Shown here: in pieces, positions 7,970 to 16,813 of the stretch
Layout of the letters: each line of letters opens with the position of its first letter
Numbering within the stretch: position 1 is the stretch's first letter
DNA from: Pseudomonadales bacterium
GTDB lineage: Bacteria; Pseudomonadota; Gammaproteobacteria; Pseudomonadales; Azotimanducaceae
Direction of reading: 5' to 3'
DNA length: 60,007 bases
Assembly (NCBI GenBank): GCA_028281005.1
Contig: JANQKS010000037.1
Location: 1 to 60,007, forward strand
Notes under the pieces: generated by a model
What the model was told of the DNA's origin: nothing
Databases searched by the model: none
What the model saw: the letters and a program-made list of their open reading frames with translations, nothing else
Translations under genes and position numbers: made by a program

Positions 7970-10900
7970 TTATTCACTGGCCAACACGTTCGAAGAATCC
8001 GTCAAAGCGCGCTTAAGCCGTCGCCGAATGTCTTCAATCACCAGGTAGCCGGAAGGCACGACAAACAGCGTCACCACGGTGCAAAACATCACGCCAAAGG
8101 CGAGCGAAACGGCCATCGGCACCAGAAACTGCGCCTGGACACTTTTGTTCAGCATCAAAGGCGACAAACCAACAAACGTGGTGAGGGAGGTCAACAAGAT
8201 CGGTCTGCAGCGTGAGGCGGCAGCGTTCACCACCGCATGCAGGGTATCTTCACCGGCTTGCAAACGATGGTTAATGTTGTGCACCAGGACCAAGCTCGAG
8301 TTAACTACCACACCCGAGGCGGCGGTCACGCCGAGGATGGACATCATGGCGAGACCGGAAACAAAGCCAAGGCTCTGCATGATGATGTGCCCCCATATTG
8401 CACCCATAAACGCAAATGGGATGACGCTCATGATGATCAAAGGTAAGGCATAAGACTTCAGTGGAATTGCCAGCAGCGCAAAGATGACAAACAACGCCAT
8501 GGCGTACAGCGGCAACAGACTGGCAACGGACTCACTTTGATCCGCTTGCGCACCTTCCAAACGATAGCTGACGCGGGGGTAGGGGGTCATCAGGTCCTGC
8601 ATGGCGCCGGCGTTTAAATCGGCGATAACTTCATTGGCGGTGATCTGGGTGCGGTCCACGTCAGCAATGACGTTTACTACCCGTTGCGATTCGGCGCGTT
8701 TGATGGAAGAAAAACCGCGGCCCAGCTCCGCTTTTGCGACGGTGGCAAAAGGGACCTCTGAGCCGTCCGGCGTGCGAATGCGCATCGCGTCCAAGGTGCT
8801 CAAAGTACGCCGCTCGGCTTCGGTGTAGCGCACCATCACCCGCACATCATCGCGCCCGCGTTGTATACGTTGTGCTTCTTCGCCGTAAAACGCTTGGCGC
8901 ACTTGGCGGGCTAAGTCGCCTAGCGACAAACCCAGGGCTTCGCCGGAAGGTAATATCGAGAGCTTCAGTTCCCGCTTGCCGGACCGGAACGAGTCGGTAA
9001 TGTCCACCACGCCAGGATACTCAGCCAATTTGGCGCGCAGCTGTGTGGCAAGCACGCGCAGATCATCAACGTTGTCGCCCTCCAGTTGTATGTCGATGTC
9101 GTTGCCGGCGCTGATCAAGTTGGCATTAAATTTGAGCTCTACCGCATCCGCGATGGGCCCGTTCGCTTCGCGCCACATACGGGCAATTTCACGGGTAGAG
9201 AGTGCGCGCGTCTGGCTGGGTGTCAGTTGCATGGTGACCTGGCCCAAGTGGCCGCGTGCAGTATTACCGCCTTCATCCCCGCCGGTGCCGGGCGGGCCGC
9301 CGCTCGTGGGTTGATCGCCAATGGCGGCCAGGATGTGGCGCACCGGCGGCGCGTCGGCGTACTGCTCGTTTAGTTGCAAACGGATGCGTTCGGCGGAACG
9401 TTCCAGTTGCTGCACGGCTTCATTGGTGACGCGCGCGCTGGTGCCCAAGGGCATGGTCAGTTGCGCGGAAATCTGATCCGAAGCCAACGGCGGGAAAAAG
9501 GAAAAGGGTAATCTGCCGCTGATGAGAATGGCGAAAGCAGACATGAGTGCAACAACCGCCAAGGCGCTCACGGTGTAGCGGTTGGCTACCGCCAGTTCGA
9601 CGGTGCGCTTAAACGGTCCATAAATGAAGTTCTGTAACCCTTCGCTGAATTTGCGTTGCACACCGATGATGCGTTCAGCCAGCGGCGCAAATAACCGAGC
9701 GGCGTGTAACGCCAAAAAGACGGTGAGTACCGCAATGGCAAGTGCCACATAGGTGCGGGCGTCATCGGCAAAGCCAAGCAAGATGATGGCCGTGATGGGG
9801 ACCAGCATCAGGCCAACTTCCCCAGCCGGGGTCTTTACACTGGTGTGGCCCAAGTGCGCCGGCAACACCATCTGCGATTCAATGAGGGAGAATGCCAGAC
9901 AGCAGATGACCGTGGCGGCGATCACGCCCATGATCTGGCCCAAAAACCCCACGCCAAATATTAGCGGCAAAAAGGCCGCCACGGTGGTCAATACACCAAA
10001 GGTGACCGGGATGGTGACGCGCTGCGCGCCTTCCACTGCCCCCTCCAATTGGGAAAACCCCTCCTGGTGTCTGGAGTGTACGCTTTCGCCGACCACAATG
10101 GCATCGTCGACCAAGATGCCTAGCACCACAATAAAGCCAAACAAAGAGATGGCGTCGATGGAAAGGCCAATGGCGTTGGTGAGTGCGATGGCGCCCAGGA
10201 AAGCGACCGGCACGCCGATGCTGACCCAAAACGCCAGCCGCGGGCGCAGAAACAACGCCAGCAATATCAGCACCATCAAGAAGCCTTGGCGGCCGCTGTC
10301 CAGCAGGGTACTGAGACGATCTTGTAAAAGCACCGAGTCATCATTCCATACCGTGAGCTCTACACCTTCCGGCAGGCGCGGTTTGACGTCGACAATAAAC
10401 TGCTTAACGGTGCTGGCGATGTGTTGTAAATCTTGGTCCCCCATCCGTTTCACTTGTATTAACGCGGCGGGTTTGTCGTTGAAACGCAACGATTGATCGG
10501 TGTCGGCAAACCCGTCCACCACCCGGGCAACATCTTTAAGGTAAAGGCGTGTGCCGTCCGGTCGTGTGGTGACGACCAGGTTTTCGTATTCTTCCCCCCA
10601 ATACGCCTGCCCCTTGGTGCGCAGCAATATTTCGCCCGCGTTGGTTTTGATAGAACCACCCGGCAGATCGAGGGACCCTCTACGAACAGCCGTGGCGACT
10701 TGATCGAAGCTTAGGTTGTTACGGCGCAGAGACGCTTCGCCGACTTCAATAGAAATTTCGTACGGCCGCACGTTGGCCACATCCGCCTGGGTGACACCGG
10801 GCAGTTTGGTGATGTCGTCTCGTACTTGTTGCGCCAGTTCTTTTAAGACGCGCTCATCGGTCGGGCCGGTTAAGGCGATGTCCAATACGCTCCTGATTGG

Positions 10901-11296
10901 CGTCACCAGATTGACGATGGGTTTTTCGGTTTCCTCGGGAAAAGTATCGATGGCGTCGACGCGATTTTTGACATCGTCCAAGGCGCGGCTCTCATCTGCG
11001 TCTTCGAACAGTTCTACTTGGACGGTGCACAAGCCTTCATTGGCGTTGGAGCGGATTTCTTTGACGCCTTCTATCCCCTCCAATTCTTCTTCGATACGAA
11101 CACAGACACCTTCTTCTACTTCCTCCGGCGCAGCGCCCAAATAAGGCACGGAAATATTGATCTGTGGGATCTCGATGTCCGGGAACGACTTCATGGGCAT
11201 CTGTGGCAGACTGACAACACCCGCCAGGATGATCAGCCCCATCAGCAGATTGGCGGCGACGTGGTTGTTTCCAAACCATGCGATGATCGGTTTCAC
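7970..11296 (-). CDS. RND efflux transporter permease (HAE1/AcrB-type)
   Basis: This 1108-residue protein has the full RND layout: a first membrane helix near 12-32, the porter domain beginning PDIEIPQINISVPYLGAAPEEVE, the central membrane block near 340-550 (with GILVDDAIVVGE), a second periplasmic half and a final membrane block ending near residue 1085. It works in the inner membrane as a proton-driven trimer with the adaptor encoded upstream. Its start overlaps the adaptor stop by 4 bases. No outer-membrane channel gene is adjacent. Substrate is unknown; drugs, detergents or hydrophobic compounds are typical. Confidence 0.93.
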   Translation of the reverse strand: MKPIIAWFGNNHVAANLLMGLIILAGVVSLPQMPMKSFPDIEIPQINISVPYLGAAPEEVEEGVCVRIEEELEGIEGVKEIRSNANEGLCTVQVELFEDADESRALDDVKNRVDAIDTFPEETEKPIVNLVTPIRSVLDIALTGPTDERVLKELAQQVRDDITKLPGVTQADVANVRPYEISIEVGEASLRRNNLSFDQVATAVRRGSLDLPGGSIKTNAGEILLRTKGQAYWGEEYENLVVTTRPDGTRLYLKDVARVVDGFADTDQSLRFNDKPAALIQVKRMGDQDLQHIASTVKQFIVDVKPRLPEGVELTVWNDDSVLLQDRLSTLLDSGRQGFLMVLILLALFLRPRLAFWVSIGVPVAFLGAIALTNAIGLSIDAISLFGFIVVLGILVDDAIVVGESVHSRHQEGFSQLEGAVEGAQRVTIPVTFGVLTTVAAFLPLIFGVGFLGQIMGVIAATVICCLAFSLIESQMVLPAHLGHTSVKTPAGEVGLMLVPITAIILLGFADDARTYVALAIAVLTVFLALHAARLFAPLAERIIGVQRKFSEGLQNFIYGPFKRTVELAVANRYTVSALAVVALMSAFAILISGRLPFSFFPPLASDQISAQLTMPLGTSARVTNEAVQQLERSAERIRLQLNEQYADAPPVRHILAAIGDQPTSGGPPGTGGDEGGNTARGHLGQVTMQLTPSQTRALSTREIARMWREANGPIADAVELKFNANLISAGNDIDIQLEGDNVDDLRVLATQLRAKLAEYPGVVDITDSFRSGKRELKLSILPSGEALGLSLGDLARQVRQAFYGEEAQRIQRGRDDVRVMVRYTEAERRTLSTLDAMRIRTPDGSEVPFATVAKAELGRGFSSIKRAESQRVVNVIADVDRTQITANEVIADLNAGAMQDLMTPYPRVSYRLEGAQADQSESVASLLPLYAMALFVIFALLAIPLKSYALPLIIMSVIPFAFMGAIWGHIIMQSLGFVSGLAMMSILGVTAASGVVVNSSLVLVHNINHRLQAGEDTLHAVVNAAASRCRPILLTSLTTFVGLSPLMLNKSVQAQFLVPMAVSLAFGVMFCTVVTLFVVPSGYLVIEDIRRRLKRALTDSSNVLASE

Positions 11297-12477
11297 GTTT
11301 GATCGTCCTCAGGGGTTTGCGTGCCATCGACTAAAGACTGGGAGACGGGCCGCACCTTCATACCTTCCACCGCGTTGTTGATGGTCGACAACGAAATCAA
11401 TTCGCCGGCCACAAAGCCGGCGGTGACGTACACGTCTTCTTCTACTTCCCGGAGAATGTTGACGTCGCGAAACTCGATGGTTAAACCTTCATTGATGACA
11501 TAAACCTGGTCGTTGGCTTGTATCGCCGCCCGGGGAACAACAAAGATGTCATGGACTTGCTGCCCTAAGATTTCTGCGCCAACAAACAACCCCACGGCCA
11601 GCGGTGGCTGGTCAGCTTCTGTTTCGTAAGGTGCGTCTACCCGCGCAACCAGCGTGATCATCCGGGTTTGTGGGTCGATCTCGCCTTCGGTACGTACGAT
11701 GTTGCCCTGCCAGGTATGTGTGCCACCCGCAAACTCAGCGGTTAGGATCACCTCAGGCGGTCTTCCAGAGCCCAGATTTAAGCCGTTGAGCTGCAAATCC
11801 AGAAACTTAAGCTCTTCATCATGCACGGGTAGGCGGACTTCAGCGTAGTCGGTGGCGTATAGCTGTGCTACGGATGTGCCGCGGTTAACAAATTGACCCA
11901 CGTCTACGCGTTCGGATCGTACGCGCCCGTCATACGGCGCGCGCACGGTGGTTCGATCCAGGTCGCGTTCCGCGCGCTGCAGACGTGCACGTGCCTCGCG
12001 TAGAGACGCTTCGGCGATCCGCAATCGATTCAACGCATCGTCTTTGAGGGACTCGCTGGTGGATTGGCGGCGTGCGAGATCTTGTTGGCGAGCGTGACCG
12101 CGCCGGGCAATGGACAACTCGCTGGTGGCTGACGCCAGGGCCGCCTTGGCTTGCTCAAGTGCCACTTCGTAGTCCAGCCTGTCGATCTGGAAAAGGATGT
12201 CCCCCGCCTGAAAGAATCCGCCGGACACCATGGCGTCAGACATCTCGATGACGCGCCCTGAGACTTCCGGAATCAGGTCCGATTCGGTTCGAGGCAGCAC
12301 GGTGCCGTGAGTGCGCGTGGTGATCTGCACGGTTTGCGGCGTTGCGATCCAAGTCCTCACCAGAGGTGAATTGTCTGGCTGGGGCTGCTGTTGTAACTGT
12401 GGGCCAGTGGCGATGATCGCGCCAGCGATTAAAAAGCCGACGGCCAAAATGGCGATCGGGAGAATGACACGCCTCAT
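11293..12477 (-). CDS. RND periplasmic adaptor subunit (membrane fusion protein)
   Basis: This 394-residue protein has an N-terminal membrane anchor (VILPIAILAVGFLIAGAII), a lipoyl-like half motif around VSGRVIEMSDAMVSGGFFQA, an alpha-hairpin of about 80 residues rich in Ala, Arg and Glu (100-180), then the second lipoyl half TVRAPYDGRVRSERVDVGQF and beta-barrel domains. It bridges the RND pump and an outer-membrane channel. Both its ends overlap neighbours by 4 bases (tetR upstream, permease downstream), so all three are one operon. Confidence 0.92.
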   Translation of the reverse strand: MRRVILPIAILAVGFLIAGAIIATGPQLQQQPQPDNSPLVRTWIATPQTVQITTRTHGTVLPRTESDLIPEVSGRVIEMSDAMVSGGFFQAGDILFQIDRLDYEVALEQAKAALASATSELSIARRGHARQQDLARRQSTSESLKDDALNRLRIAEASLREARARLQRAERDLDRTTVRAPYDGRVRSERVDVGQFVNRGTSVAQLYATDYAEVRLPVHDEELKFLDLQLNGLNLGSGRPPEVILTAEFAGGTHTWQGNIVRTEGEIDPQTRMITLVARVDAPYETEADQPPLAVGLFVGAEILGQQVHDIFVVPRAAIQANDQVYVINEGLTIEFRDVNILREVEEDVYVTAGFVAGELISLSTINNAVEGMKVRPVSQSLVDGTQTPEDDQT

Positions 12478-13136
12478 AAACTTGCTCCTTGCTGTTCGAT
12501 ACCGGCCACTACAAAATCCACTAAGCGGGTCAAACCGTCTTGCAGTGCATCTTCATCCGAAGGCATGCCTAGCGGGGCATGAAACTGCAGCAGTTGCACC
12601 ATGGCGCCCAACATAAAGTGGAAGCGCCAGCGCAACTCCTCGATGGGTATATCTGGGCGGGCTTCGTGTAAAGCCGCAATAAAGCGACTCATCACTTCGG
12701 CAAACTCACCTTCCATGATGGGTTTGGTGAGAGAGGGCGGTTCTGCATACATCCTTGCCACCAAGCCCGGCAATATGCGGATGAGTTCGCCGTGCAAGGC
12801 GTCGTGGAAGGGGGAGAAGAATGCTTCCAACACTTCGCGAACAGTGGGCGTCGCGCCACTTGCTGCGGCTGTCCGTTTTGCCTCATCAAGTGCTGACAAG
12901 CGCGCGCTGCCCACCGGAGCCATGCGCCGATGGAACGCCGCGGCCAACAATCCCTGCTTAGAACCGAAGTGATAGTGAGTAGCGGCCAGATTCACACCCG
13001 CCTCGTTGGCGATGGCGCGCAGAGAGGTGGCGGCAAACCCATGTTCAATAATCAGCGTTTCCGCGGCGTCGAGAATTTTGTTCCGTGTTTTCTCGCCGGT
13101 ACTGGATTTTTCGTTGCTGGAGGTGGCAGCTGCCAT
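12474..13136 (-). CDS. TetR-family repressor of the RND operon
   Basis: The N-terminal helix-turn-helix is typical (RNKILDAAETLIIEHGFAAT, ANEAGVNLAATHYHFGSKQG), followed by a helical ligand domain to residue 220. It is the first gene of the operon tetR-adaptor-permease, with a 4-base overlap. The inverted AAAC/GTTT element just upstream is a likely operator, giving autoregulation and control of the pump. Confidence 0.92.
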   Translation of the reverse strand: MAAATSSNEKSSTGEKTRNKILDAAETLIIEHGFAATSLRAIANEAGVNLAATHYHFGSKQGLLAAAFHRRMAPVGSARLSALDEAKRTAAASGATPTVREVLEAFFSPFHDALHGELIRILPGLVARMYAEPPSLTKPIMEGEFAEVMSRFIAALHEARPDIPIEELRWRFHFMLGAMVQLLQFHAPLGMPSDEDALQDGLTRLVDFVVAGIEQQGASL

Positions 13137-13152
13137 ATTGCCCTATAATTCA

Positions 13153-13170
13153 TTCAAACGACCGTTTTAA
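13153..13170. promoter_or_regulatory. Operator candidate for the RND-operon TetR
   Basis: TTCAAACGACCGTTTTAA contains AAAC and GTTT arms around GACC, 17 bases upstream of the tetR start and within its expected promoter. A TATAAT-like sequence (13144-13149) sits beside it. Confidence 0.45.
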
Positions 13171-13214
13171 TTTAGCTAAATTGCGCCCAGAGTCAAGCCT
13201 GGCGGACTCGAAGT

Positions 13215-13568
13215 GTCGGATGGAACGGGTGAACGCCTAAAGTGATGACGGCCCCGCGTCTGAAAGCGCCACCCATGCGGTCAGTACCTCATGTGGTTCA
13301 AGTCCTCAGTAGTTAGCGTCTTGATGCAGTCTGACGAAGCCATCGTCCCCCGGTTCTTTAACAAACCAGTTCATCGACTAAAGCAACACATTCGGGCCAA
13401 GCAAGCTGGCGACCGGGTCTACAATGCGCGGGTCGGTAACTGCTCGCCAGGCCCATCGGCACAGCAGATGTAAGTCGGTGCGCATCGCGTCTGCATTGCG
13501 ATCCGCGACGGTAGCGGGGTTGTCCGCTAACCAGGCGTCTTCGTCGACGGCGTTGCCCCACGAACCCG
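13215..13568 (-). pseudogene. Phytanoyl-CoA dioxygenase family pseudogene fragment
   Basis: Read leftward, the frame encodes GSWGNAVDEDAWLADNPATV, a segment with LHLLCRWAWRAVTDPRIVDP, then LLGPNVLL-stop-SMNWFVKEPGDD, RLHQDANY-stop-GLEPHEVLTAWVALSDAGP. This is the family pattern up to and past the Fe-binding HxD (HQD). Both in-frame stops (TAG near 13379, TGA near 13308) stand where Trp is expected, so each is a single G-to-A change from TGG. Similarity ends after DAGP near 13240, and a further stop follows. The N-terminus is replaced by the 34-bp repeat. Non-functional. Confidence 0.8.
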
Positions 13569-13602
13569 CTGATCCTAAGTTTTCAAGTGGTTTGAGCACT
13601 AG
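13569..13602. repeat. 34-bp dispersed repeat, copy 2, at a pseudogene junction
   Basis: It has one mismatch relative to 64..97. It separates the esterase fragment on its right from the dioxygenase fragment on its left, so it marks a rearrangement point. Confidence 0.8.
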
Positions 13603-13604
13603 TG

Positions 13605-13740
13605 TTGTAGGGTAAACGCGTCAGCGCGGGCTCAATGGCAGTTTCCATGGGTGTGATGGCTAGAAAGCGATCCGGGTTTCTAAAAGCAATCTTCAGCGTG
13701 CCGTAGCCACCCATTGAAATGCCGGTTATTAGAGTTTTTC
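13605..13740 (-). pseudogene. Esterase/alpha-beta hydrolase fragment
   Basis: The leftward frame reads LITGISMGGYGTLKIAFRNP and then DRFLAITPMETAIEPALTRL. The GISMGGYG motif is the nucleophile elbow of the esterase D-like family. Only about 45 residues survive; they run into the 34-bp repeat on one side and end near the tetR stop on the other. It is a remnant without its remaining catalytic residues. Confidence 0.75.
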
Positions 13741-13756
13741 GGGTGACAGCAGGTGA

Positions 13757-14350
13757 TTAGTTCGGTTTGAATAGATGGCTCAACATGTCTTGTGCGGTGT
13801 CGACCACCTCTAGCAGAGACGCGACGTAGGCGTCTTCGTTGAAACGCTTTTTGCGCCAGGATTCTGCGACATGAACGTTGGCGCCAAACAGCATACAAGC
13901 GATCAACATCGGGCGGAGATCGGTGTTGGCGTCCACCTGCATATCCTCAGCAATACCTTCCGCGATGATCTCTCGATAACGCGTCAACGCATCCTGTGCC
14001 TCCGCGGTGAGAATTGGCAGTGACTGCACGGTGGCGGTGATCTTTTCTTGTTGAACAATTTGCTTGGCGTTTAACGCCACCCAGGCTCGCCAGGCGCTGA
14101 TGGCGTCGCTGTCCCGCTCTAAGAAGAATGCCTCAAATTGCTCGACGCTTTCCTGCCAAATTCCCGCGACCAAGTCGGCCTTGGTGGGAAAGTGGCGGAT
14201 GAGTGTCTGTAGATGTAGGCCCGCGCGCTCGGCGATGGCCGTTTGGGTCGTGGCTTCATAACCGTCTCTGCTGAACAGCTCCAGAGCATTGGTGAGCAAA
14301 CTGTTCCGCGAAGCCGCTTTCCGATCTCGTCGAGTACTGGCGTTCATCAC
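13757..14350 (-). CDS. TetR-family regulator
   Basis: This 197-residue protein has the N-terminal HTH (NALELFSRDGYEATTQTAIA, ERAGLHLQTLIRHFPTKADL) and a helical C-terminal domain with one Trp-rich stretch. The upstream region (14380-14440) is very A/T-rich with TATATAAA-like inverted elements that could be its operator. It is divergent from a decayed region starting at 14476, so its original target may be lost. Confidence 0.88.
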   Translation of the reverse strand: MMNASTRRDRKAASRNSLLTNALELFSRDGYEATTQTAIAERAGLHLQTLIRHFPTKADLVAGIWQESVEQFEAFFLERDSDAISAWRAWVALNAKQIVQQEKITATVQSLPILTAEAQDALTRYREIIAEGIAEDMQVDANTDLRPMLIACMLFGANVHVAESWRKKRFNEDAYVASLLEVVDTAQDMLSHLFKPN

Positions 14351-14475
14351 TTATCCGCTGAGTGTGTCCTCTAATTGTATGAAAAATCGATATATAAAAA
14401 ATAGTATAAAAATTTATATAAATGATATATGGTGACGACCGACGCGCAACACGGTGTTTTTGAAGGAACATAGCC

Positions 14476-14778
14476 ATGACGATCCAATCCCATCAGGTTC
14501 GCAACCTACGCCCGGCCATCAAGAAGCTAGAGTTAGAACCCTACGTGCTGCAGCTGCAGCTGCAGCTGGATGGTCTGGCCATAGTGTCGCCGGAAGTCAT
14601 CGGCGTTAAAGCCGATGTCATCGACCAGGCTGTAGAGTTGCTGCTGGCAGATTCAGCCAATATCCGCTGTGTCGATTGCTTTAGTTGCTTCGATTTTGCC
14701 AAGTGGACTTGCCTGGCTCTACCAAGATGTCTGCCAGCGGGTGCCTGTGTCTCGTATGCCACCTCGCATGGGCAATAA
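14476..14778 (+). CDS. Uncertain ORF, possibly an N-terminal remnant
   Basis: This 100-residue frame starts after GAAGGAACAT. The first about 65 residues look like a soluble enzyme N-terminus (KLELEPYVLQ, GLAIVSPEV), vaguely like phytanoyl-CoA dioxygenase N-termini. The last 35 residues are Cys-rich and unlike a conserved protein. A run of CTGCAG repeats encodes LQLQLQL. I think it is a truncated gene. The stretch 14779-15009 after it holds no recognisable gene. Confidence 0.3.
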   Translation: MTIQSHQVRNLRPAIKKLELEPYVLQLQLQLDGLAIVSPEVIGVKADVIDQAVELLLADSANIRCVDCFSCFDFAKWTCLALPRCLPAGACVSYATSHGQ

Positions 14779-15009
14779 ATTGCGCTTTGTTTTCTTCGAG
14801 CCACTTTTGTCTAGTCAGCGAAGTCGTTCGCTTAGTGGGTGGGGGCATATTTTCGCCTTCGGCAAATACGACGAACGTACTGCAAATGTATGCCGAAAAA
14901 CTGATGCGATCAAAGGAATCTCTGTACGGGAAATGCGGAATTTTGACCAATATGTATGCCCTGCCTGGGCCGACAGCGTTCATCTAGCGTTCACACGCGC
15001 TGGCGTTTC

Positions 15010-15381
15010 ATGAAAGCTAACGAAGTGTGGGATTCTGTCATGAAACACCTCAACAACCAGATGGCTGTGCAAGCGGCCTCCGATCGTTACCGCGGTACCT
15101 GCGGTGAGAGTCGTGAAGCGGTCCGGCAGCACTTCCTCCCCGCCTTTATCAACCGCGAAGACGGCAGGGTTGAATTGGCGCGTTTGCCAAATGGCCAGCC
15201 CGCAGCCATGCATTTAATCAGTCATCTGCCTGTAGAGTGGGCGCTGCAGACAGATCCCGCAGGAAAGGTAGTGGCGTTGAAGGCAAGTATTGAAGCCGGC
15301 TTCGTGCGGGATGGCTGCTACTACACCCGCAGCGAAGCCGCTTCTCTGGCTGAGCTAAACACGCTCTCCCAGCCAGGGTAA
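15010..15381 (+). CDS. Hypothetical protein (123 residues)
   Basis: I prefer the ATG at 15010 (MKANEVWDSV) to the earlier in-frame one at 14956, whose added residues look non-coding. The product is soluble, with no signal peptide or membrane segment. Notable segments are GESREAVRQHFLPAFINRED and HLISHLPVEWALQTDPAGKV. It converges with dps. No family was recognised. Confidence 0.5.
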   Translation: MKANEVWDSVMKHLNNQMAVQAASDRYRGTCGESREAVRQHFLPAFINREDGRVELARLPNGQPAAMHLISHLPVEWALQTDPAGKVVALKASIEAGFVRDGCYYTRSEAASLAELNTLSQPG

Positions 15382-15399
15382 ACAACTCCACCAGGCCGT

Positions 15400-15876
15400 T
15401 TAGGCGGCCTGCAGCAAAGAACGTAACATCCAAGCGGTCTTTTCGTGGATGCGCATGCGGTCCGAAATCAACGCGGCGGAAGATTCATCATCGCCGGCCT
15501 GGGCTTGCTGAAGCACTGAACGGCAGGTCCGCACTACTTGTTCGTGGCCTGCGGTGAGGATTTCGATCATCTCCTGAGCCGAGGGCACCGTCTCAACTTC
15601 TGCGATGCTGGACAGCTGTGCAAACTGCTTGTAGGTGCCGGGGGCAACCACACCTAACGTGCGGATGCGCTCTGCGATGTCATCCACGGCCACCGCCAAT
15701 TCCGTGTAGTGCTCTTCAAACAACAGGTGCAGTTCGCGAAACTGTGGGCCTGTGACATTCCAATGAAAGTTATGGGTTTGCAGATACAGCGTGTAACTGT
15801 CGGCTAAGAGATGTTTCAGCCCTTCCGCGATTTCGATGCGTTGTTCAGGCTCGATGCCAATGTTGATGGCTTGCAT
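15400..15876 (-). CDS. dps: Dps family DNA-protecting ferritin
   Basis: This 158-residue four-helix protein has the Dps signature: [11 protein letters not shown] (37-47) and [21 protein letters not shown] (49-69). The inter-subunit ferroxidase ligands are in place: H38, D65 and E69 keep the spacing of E. coli Dps H51, D78 and E82. It forms dodecamers that oxidise and store iron and limit Fenton damage in stationary phase or under oxidative stress. It is monocistronic, with a 91-base upstream gap. Confidence 0.95.
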   Translation of the reverse strand: MQAINIGIEPEQRIEIAEGLKHLLADSYTLYLQTHNFHWNVTGPQFRELHLLFEEHYTELAVAVDDIAERIRTLGVVAPGTYKQFAQLSSIAEVETVPSAQEMIEILTAGHEQVVRTCRSVLQQAQAGDDESSAALISDRMRIHEKTAWMLRSLLQAA

Positions 15877-15967
15877 AACAATCTCCTGTTTGGATTACAG
15901 GAGCTACTTTAGGGTCCTCTGACCGATTTATAAAATCGAATGTTTTTATTGAAATAATAGGGAAAAA

Positions 15968-16813
15968 CTATGTTTCGTTTGATGGTGGGGCAGCTCTAAA
16001 CTCCACCTCGGTATGAAACTCACCGTTTTCTCCAAACGCGTCCACGCCGTCAGGTAGGCGCGCAACAAGCGCCCGATCAAAGCGGGTACCAAGGTTGATG
16101 TCTGGCATAGCTGCCAACGCTTTGTGTTCGATGGCGCAGATACGACATGCGACGCCCGCCGTTGCAAGCTCCTGTATAAGCACATCGTAAGCTTCTCCCC
16201 ACAAGGGAAAGCGCAGCTCATAGTGGGCTGTGCGCGGGTCCTGCGAAAACGTCTCCTCGCGCCAACTACGGATGTGTTGCAAATGCAGATCGCCAAACAC
16301 CAAAACTTGGCAGCGCTCGATCATCGCAAAGGCGGGCACCAGTTGTGTCAGATAATCGTGGTGTGCGTGTAGGGGGATGCCGATGAGCGGTGTTGCGAGT
16401 TGCTCCGCCTGAGCCACCACTACATCAATGTGTAGATTTTGGTGGGCAATGATTTTCGATTGAGCATCGAACGTGGTGAGTAAGACCACGTCATGGGTCT
16501 GTTCGTTGCGCATGCGGCGCAAAGCCAGAAAGCTGTCTTTGCCGCCGCTCCAGAACACCGCTGCCGTTGGTGTAGAGTCGCTGGGCCGGCTATCGGATAG
16601 CCATGCAGGCTGCTGGATGGTCTGCCCCCTTTGTCCCATCGGTACCTGTTCGTGGGCATACGGGCAATGGCGGCATCCGGCCCCACAGCATGTGCCGCGT
16701 GCCAGTAAACCCACCCGGGTGAACACGCGGTAACCACTATGGGGATCGGTATAAGTGGCTTCTCCGGCCGCGCAGGCGGCATCGTGTCTGTGCCAGGCGG
16801 AGTCTTCAGACAT
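15968..16813 (-). CDS. DUF5522 fused to a Dph6-like PP-loop ATPase
   Basis: Residues 10-56 form a DUF5522-like domain with a Cys cluster, CCGAGCRHCPYAH (C42, C43, C47, C50), suited to metal binding. Residues 84-270 are an adenine-nucleotide alpha-hydrolase-like domain with SGGKDS (89-94), related to diphthine-ammonia ligase. Bacteria make no diphthamide, so the substrate differs. The gene is last in the cobalamin-riboswitch operon, overlapping the BtuF-like gene by 8 bases, which suggests a role in corrinoid handling or salvage. The reaction is unknown. Confidence 0.82.
   Translation of the reverse strand: MSEDSAWHRHDAACAAGEATYTDPHSGYRVFTRVGLLARGTCCGAGCRHCPYAHEQVPMGQRGQTIQQPAWLSDSRPSDSTPTAAVFWSGGKDSFLALRRMRNEQTHDVVLLTTFDAQSKIIAHQNLHIDVVVAQAEQLATPLIGIPLHAHHDYLTQLVPAFAMIERCQVLVFGDLHLQHIRSWREETFSQDPRTAHYELRFPLWGEAYDVLIQELATAGVACRICAIEHKALAAMPDINLGTRFDRALVARLPDGVDAFGENGEFHTEVEFRAAPPSNET

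Noticed and set aside
9753-10496. 247-residue plus-strand ORF inside the RND permease
   Set aside because: It is an antisense shadow of a clear RND gene, with Thr/Ser/Met-biased composition and no domain.
14541-14572. CTGCAG short tandem repeat as a phase-variable tract
   Set aside because: Only three hexamer units, inside a doubtful ORF, in frame and with no promoter function visible.
14681-14983. 100-residue minus-strand ORF with basic composition
   Set aside because: No family, no clear ribosome site, and it overlaps other low-quality frames in a decayed region.
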